This document shows positions 5,461 through 5,993 of a DNA stretch of 5,993 nucleotides, in pieces. Within the stretch, counting starts at the first letter, position 1; each line of letters begins with the position of its first letter. The stretch spans positions 1 through 5,993 of the forward strand of contig CALLZA010000195.1 in the NCBI GenBank assembly GCA_937858165.1, written 5' to 3'. The DNA is from an uncultured Ardenticatenia bacterium. Lineage in GTDB: Bacteria > Chloroflexota > Anaerolineae > Promineifilales > Promineifilaceae. The position numbers were made by a program, and so were the translations under genes. The notes under the pieces are model-generated. The model was not told where the DNA came from. It searched no databases and saw only the letters and a list, made by a program, of their open reading frames with translations.

Positions 5461-5993
5461 TTATACAGCCAGCCGGTTGGCCAGGTCAGCGGCGCGTGAC
5501 AGCGCCAGAGAAGCGTCTTCATAACGGGTGGCGGCGTGGGCCTGGGCCGTATGGTGGGCGATAAGGTTAAGGGCGCGGTCGCGCTTCGGCCGCGACGGGT
5601 CGTCGGGCGGCAGCGCGTCGGCGTCGCCGGCGGCCAGGGCGACGATGTGGTCGACGTCCAGTTCGAGGTAGCGCAGCCGGCCGGCCTGCTCGTCCAGCAG
5701 GGCGTGGCGCTCGGCCACGTCGCGCTCGATGGCCGCCAGCTCGTCGAGCAGCGGCTCCGCCTCGCGGCGGCGGCGGGCGGCGGCGAAGCGCGCCTGCGTC
5801 GTTTCCACGTCGGCCGCTCGCTGCTGGATGAAGGCGACGTGGGGGGCCAGGCCGGCCCAAGGCCCGGCCGTCGCCAGCGCCGCGGCGATGCGGCCACGCA
5901 GCCGGGCGCGCCACCCGGCCACGCGCCGCCGCCCGGCCTGGGCCACCGGCACCCCGGGCGCCAGCCCGGCCCCCACCCCCGCCCCGCCTCCGC
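5461..5993 (-). CDS. Hypothetical coiled-coil protein, C-terminal part
   Basis: Unrecognised. The frame is open from the window edge to the TAA at 5463-5461. A GTG at 5976 with GGAGG 10 bases upstream (5991-5987) could be a start giving 171 residues, but the frame is also open above it, so the gene may simply be cut by the window edge. Counting from that GTG, residues 1-45 are Ala/Arg/Gly-rich (RRRVAGWRARLRGR). Residues about 50-112 are charged and heptad-like (QARFAAARRRREAEPLLDEL, AAIERDVAERHALLDEQAGR), a likely coiled coil. Residues about 123-134 are a proline- and charge-rich break (PPDDPSRPKRDR), and about 135-171 form a helical tail ending ADLANRLAV. There is no signal peptide or clear membrane helix in the visible part. 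Codon bias matches the neighbours. Function unknown; it may be a scaffold or the tail of a larger ATPase-like protein, which cannot be decided here. Confidence 0.6.
   Translation of the reverse strand, partial: GGGAGVGAGLAPGVPVAQAGRRRVAGWRARLRGRIAAALATAGPWAGLAPHVAFIQQRAADVETTQARFAAARRRREAEPLLDELAAIERDVAERHALLDEQAGRLRYLELDVDHIVALAAGDADALPPDDPSRPKRDRALNLIAHHTAQAHAATRYEDASLALSRAADLANRLAV
5965..5985 (-). other. G-quadruplex-type motif near the possible start of the coiled-coil gene
   Basis: The minus strand carries four G-runs with very short loops: GGGG (5985-5982), GGGGG (5980-5976), GGGGG (5974-5970) and GGG (5967-5965), with loops of 1, 1 and 2 bases. This meets the usual G3+N1-7 definition of an intramolecular quadruplex. 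It lies on the sense strand of the gene and covers the possible GTG start. It may also merely reflect Gly/Ala codons in extremely GC-rich DNA. Confidence 0.4.

Overview
The window is GC-rich bacterial chromosome with short intergenic gaps, strong codon bias towards G/C at third positions and long antisense shadow frames. A DNA-repair glycosylase, an ArsR-type regulator with an extra N-terminal domain and a 1000-residue secreted subtilase with plant-like architecture together suggest a free-living, protein-degrading bacterium. My best guess is Chloroflexota (Anaerolineae-like). That is inference from style only; no rRNA or phylogenetic marker is present.

Layout. (1) 3-797, plus strand: 3' part of a winged-helix (ArsR-like) regulator whose start lies before the window. 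(2) 866-1072, plus: a 68-residue hypothetical protein with one short hydrophobic segment, preceded by a perfect GC-rich hairpin and a Shine-Dalgarno-like site, and followed by an intrinsic terminator at 1171-1207. (3) 1233-1799, plus: DNA-3-methyladenine glycosylase I (tag) with all zinc ligands and the catalytic Glu. It has no ribosome binding site, but a -10-like hexamer sits where a leaderless start would need it. (4) 1800-2002: convergent gap with a 20-bp imperfect inverted repeat, a 15-bp-stem terminator for the minus strand and a further hairpin. (5) 2003-5005, minus: secreted S8 subtilisin-like protease with signal peptide, I9-type propeptide, catalytic D/H/N/S, inserted PA domain, Fn3-like domain and a PPC-like C-terminal region. 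(6) 5006-5460: a 455-base non-coding stretch with lower GC than the flanking genes. It holds a candidate promoter facing the protease, a direct repeat and a small inverted repeat. (7) 5461-5993, minus: C-terminal part of an unrecognised coiled-coil-rich protein running off the window.

The genes do not form an evident pathway. The regulator and the small protein may be co-transcribed. Tag appears to be its own unit. The protease is monocistronic, with its own terminator and a long upstream region. I find no CRISPR array, transposase, tRNA, rRNA, phage gene or recognisable defence system, and no convincing undescribed system. The most unusual signals are non-coding: the 20-bp inverted repeat at 1823-1891, the protease upstream region with its 12-base-period repeat, and the apparent leaderless start of tag.
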